From NCBI GenBank assembly GCA_031267635.1, contig JAIRYX010000191.1, forward strand, positions 1 through 13,921: a stretch of DNA of 13,921 nt. Reading direction: 5' to 3'. A program made the translations under genes and the position numbers. The notes below the pieces were generated by a model. The model was not told where the DNA came from and did no database searches. It worked only from the letters and a program-made list of their open reading frames with translations. Source of the stretch: Planctomycetaceae bacterium. Its GTDB lineage: Bacteria; Planctomycetota; Planctomycetia; Pirellulales; Thermoguttaceae. This document shows, piece by piece, positions 12,296 to 13,921 of the stretch (positions are counted from its first letter, which is position 1; each line of letters opens with the position of its first letter).

Positions 12296-12355
12296 TTAAA
12301 AAGACTTTTGTTTGGTAAGAATTTGAAAACTATTTAGAACACAAGCGGAGCAATC

Positions 12356-12688
12356 ATGCCATCAGAATCACTTGGTCTATTTGTCGAGATTCAAACCGCT
12401 TGCGGCGACGAACAAGAAGCGCGAAAAATTGCGACGGCTGTTGTTGAAAAACATTTAGCGGCATGTGTTCATGTTTTCCCTATCACAAGTATCTACCGAT
12501 GGAAAGGAGGAATCGAAACCGGCAACGAATGGCTTTGCGTCATAAAAACGACGCACAAACGATTTCCTGCCATCCGCGATGCTGTCCGACAAATGCATTC
12601 TTATGAATGTCCGCAAATTGTTATGTTGCCGATTATTGACGGCGAAAAGAATTACCTTGATTGGCTTTCCGATCAAGTCAACGAATGA
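12356..12688 (+). CDS. cutA: CutA1 divalent-cation tolerance protein
   Basis: 110-aa member of the CutA1 family, small trimeric proteins with a ferredoxin-like fold implicated in divalent metal (copper) tolerance and possibly signalling; the biochemical role remains debated. Family hallmarks are EKHLAACVHVFPITSIYRWKG (31-51), the KTT/RFPAI segment (64-73), the HSYECPQIVMLPI stretch (81-93), and the C-terminal YLDWL (100-104). Length is typical. The ATG has a good Shine-Dalgarno (GGAG, 5 nt spacing). Its TGA overlaps an ATG (ATGA) opening a five-codon frame that leads into the RNase D start, suggesting translational coupling. There is no signal peptide, so it should be cytoplasmic. Confidence 0.95.
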   Translation: MPSESLGLFVEIQTACGDEQEARKIATAVVEKHLAACVHVFPITSIYRWKGGIETGNEWLCVIKTTHKRFPAIRDAVRQMHSYECPQIVMLPIIDGEKNYLDWLSDQVNE

Positions 12689-12698
12689 GTATTAAATT

Positions 12699-13916
12699 TT
12701 GACTTATATTTCTGTTACACGTCCCCATGAATTGACTACGTTGATTCGCCATATCGGCGACTCGCCTTGGATTGCGCTGGACACTGAATTTATTGCGGAA
12801 AAAAAATATCAATCGCAACTTTGTTTGATACAAATCGCCGCTGAAGGCGTCCTCGCGATTATCGATCCGCAAACGCTCGAAAATTTGACTCCGTTTTGGG
12901 AATTTCTTTGCAATTCTGAACACGAGGTGCTTGTTCATGCGTGCCGTAGCGAGATGGAATTTTGCCATCGTGCGATTGGTTGCGTGCCGGAAAAAGTGTT
13001 CGATGTGCAGCTTGCGGCGGGATTTGTCGGAGAAGAGTATCCGAGTTCTTTCGGCGCGTTGCTTTCGCGTTATTTGCAAATCAGCATTCCCAAAGCGGAA
13101 ACGAGAACGGATTGGGCAAGGCGACCACTCAGTCCGCGACAAATTGATTATGCTCTCAACGACGTGCGTTATCTCAATCCATTGACCAAACGATTGAAAA
13201 AAAAATTAGCGGAGCTTCAGCGCATGCTGTGGTATCAAAATGAAATTCACGATATTCTTGTACGCTTGGCGCGGGATTTTCAGACCCCGCGATGGCGAGT
13301 GTTGGCAGGAGTGAATAATCTTCCGCGACGTGAATTGGCGATTGTCCGAGAACTTTGGTGTTGGCGCGACGCCGTTACGCGAAAATATAATATCGCACCG
13401 GGATTATTGTTGCGGGACGATTTGATTCTCGAACTGGCGCGTCGTAAATCGCCCGATCCTCTACGTATTTCAGCGATTCGCGGTATGCAGCGAAAAGATA
13501 TTCTGCGGCATTTACCGGAAATCTCCGCCGCAATTCTCGCGGGGCTTGAGTGCGACGAATCCGAACTTCCCGAACCAATCGTCCGTCTCAAAACAAAATC
13601 TTATACGCAAATGGTGCAGCTTCTTTATTCCGGTCTCGCCATGTTATGTCATCAAAACGGCATTGCGGTCAATGTCGTGGCAACGCAAACCGATGTTCAC
13701 GATATGATCGCTTCCCGTTTTGGAATCCACGACTCTCAAACTCCATTAAAATTGGCTCATGGATGGCGAGCAATGATTGTCGGTCATTTTCTGGACGATC
13801 TTCTCGACGGCAATATTGCTATTTGCATCGACAAACGCAATCCCGAAGAACCTTTGCAGTTTGTCCGTTTCGATGAATCTTATGTTCCGTTAAATCGGCG
13901 TTTTGAGTTGGAATAA
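12699..13916 (+). CDS. rnd: Ribonuclease D-type 3'-5' exonuclease with HRDC domain
   Basis: 405-aa DEDDy exonuclease of the RNase D family, which trims 3' ends of tRNA precursors and other stable RNAs in the cytoplasm. Exo I is ALDTEF (D28, E30), and Exo III is YALNDVRYL (Y151, D155). The conserved DWxxRPL block (138-144) follows KAETRT. The Exo II aspartate is replaced by Glu (HACRSEMEF, E85). An HRDC domain lies at about 209-285 (RRELAIVRELWCWRDAVTRKYN onward). The last 100 residues are less conserved. The only usable start is TTG at 12699 (the preceding in-frame codons are ATT and a TAA stop), 10 nt after the cutA stop. Co-transcription with cutA is very likely. The gene ends five bases before the window edge. 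Confidence 0.92.
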   Translation: MTYISVTRPHELTTLIRHIGDSPWIALDTEFIAEKKYQSQLCLIQIAAEGVLAIIDPQTLENLTPFWEFLCNSEHEVLVHACRSEMEFCHRAIGCVPEKVFDVQLAAGFVGEEYPSSFGALLSRYLQISIPKAETRTDWARRPLSPRQIDYALNDVRYLNPLTKRLKKKLAELQRMLWYQNEIHDILVRLARDFQTPRWRVLAGVNNLPRRELAIVRELWCWRDAVTRKYNIAPGLLLRDDLILELARRKSPDPLRISAIRGMQRKDILRHLPEISAAILAGLECDESELPEPIVRLKTKSYTQMVQLLYSGLAMLCHQNGIAVNVVATQTDVHDMIASRFGIHDSQTPLKLAHGWRAMIVGHFLDDLLDGNIAICIDKRNPEEPLQFVRFDESYVPLNRRFELE

Positions 13917-13921
13917 CAGAG

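Larger units (their letters stand above)
11243..12355. other. Non-coding region between flavodoxin and cutA
   Basis: About 1.1 kb without a supported gene. It contains foldback element 1 (11391-11719), a strong intrinsic terminator (11771-11829), foldback element 2 (11895-12241) and the cutA promoter (12268-12295). Short frames inside the elements (for example from 11317) show no protein-like features and coincide with inverted-repeat DNA. Confidence 0.6.

Overview
The window looks like a chromosomal segment of a planctomycete with moderate-to-low GC content. The main evidence is a tandem pair of DUF1559 proteins (prepilin-like N-terminus, C-terminal GGVNVxFGDGSxHFVSDSVNVD box), a family expanded in Planctomycetota. 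Supporting evidence is AT-rich intergenic DNA and a planctomycete-style RNase D. The taxon is an inference from gene content; no rRNA or tRNA gene was seen.

Layout. Positions 1-6486, all on the minus strand: a UvrD/PcrA-type helicase (429-2864), a CPBP intramembrane protease (2949-3611), a PepSY-TM membrane protein carrying a tandem Arg/Gly/Glu-rich insertion (3700-5427), and a secreted IroE/BesA-like siderophore esterase (5548-6486). The last two form a plausible siderophore-iron release pair. Positions 6487-7076: non-coding, with a decayed foldback element bounded by a 22-bp inverted repeat and a GC-rich cluster of hairpins. Positions 7077-10214, minus strand: two tandemly duplicated units, each a DUF1559 gene plus about 350 bp of upstream DNA. 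Positions 10479-11242, plus strand: a promoter, a small Cys/His-rich protein and a short-chain flavodoxin in one transcription unit. Positions 11243-12355: non-coding, with two MITE-like foldback elements on either side of a strong intrinsic terminator. Positions 12356-13916, plus strand: cutA and an RNase D gene, tightly coupled.

The most striking feature is a short tandem repeat just after the ATG of each DUF1559 gene. Gene 1 has 4 copies of an 8-bp unit and is in frame. Gene 2 has 6 copies of a 7-bp unit, which puts the ATG out of frame with the prepilin and runs it into a TAG just after the repeat. Neither unit length is a multiple of three and the two units differ by one base, so each gene looks like an independent slipped-strand ON/OFF switch, read here as ON (gene 1) and OFF (gene 2). 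With near-constant protein ends, a diverged middle and a well-conserved upstream region, this resembles a phase-variable surface or exported protein locus. I know of no description of one for DUF1559 proteins, but I could not search.

The metal and redox theme (siderophore esterase, PepSY protein, flavodoxin, Cys-rich peptide, CutA) is suggestive, but nothing in the sequence shows that these genes are co-regulated.
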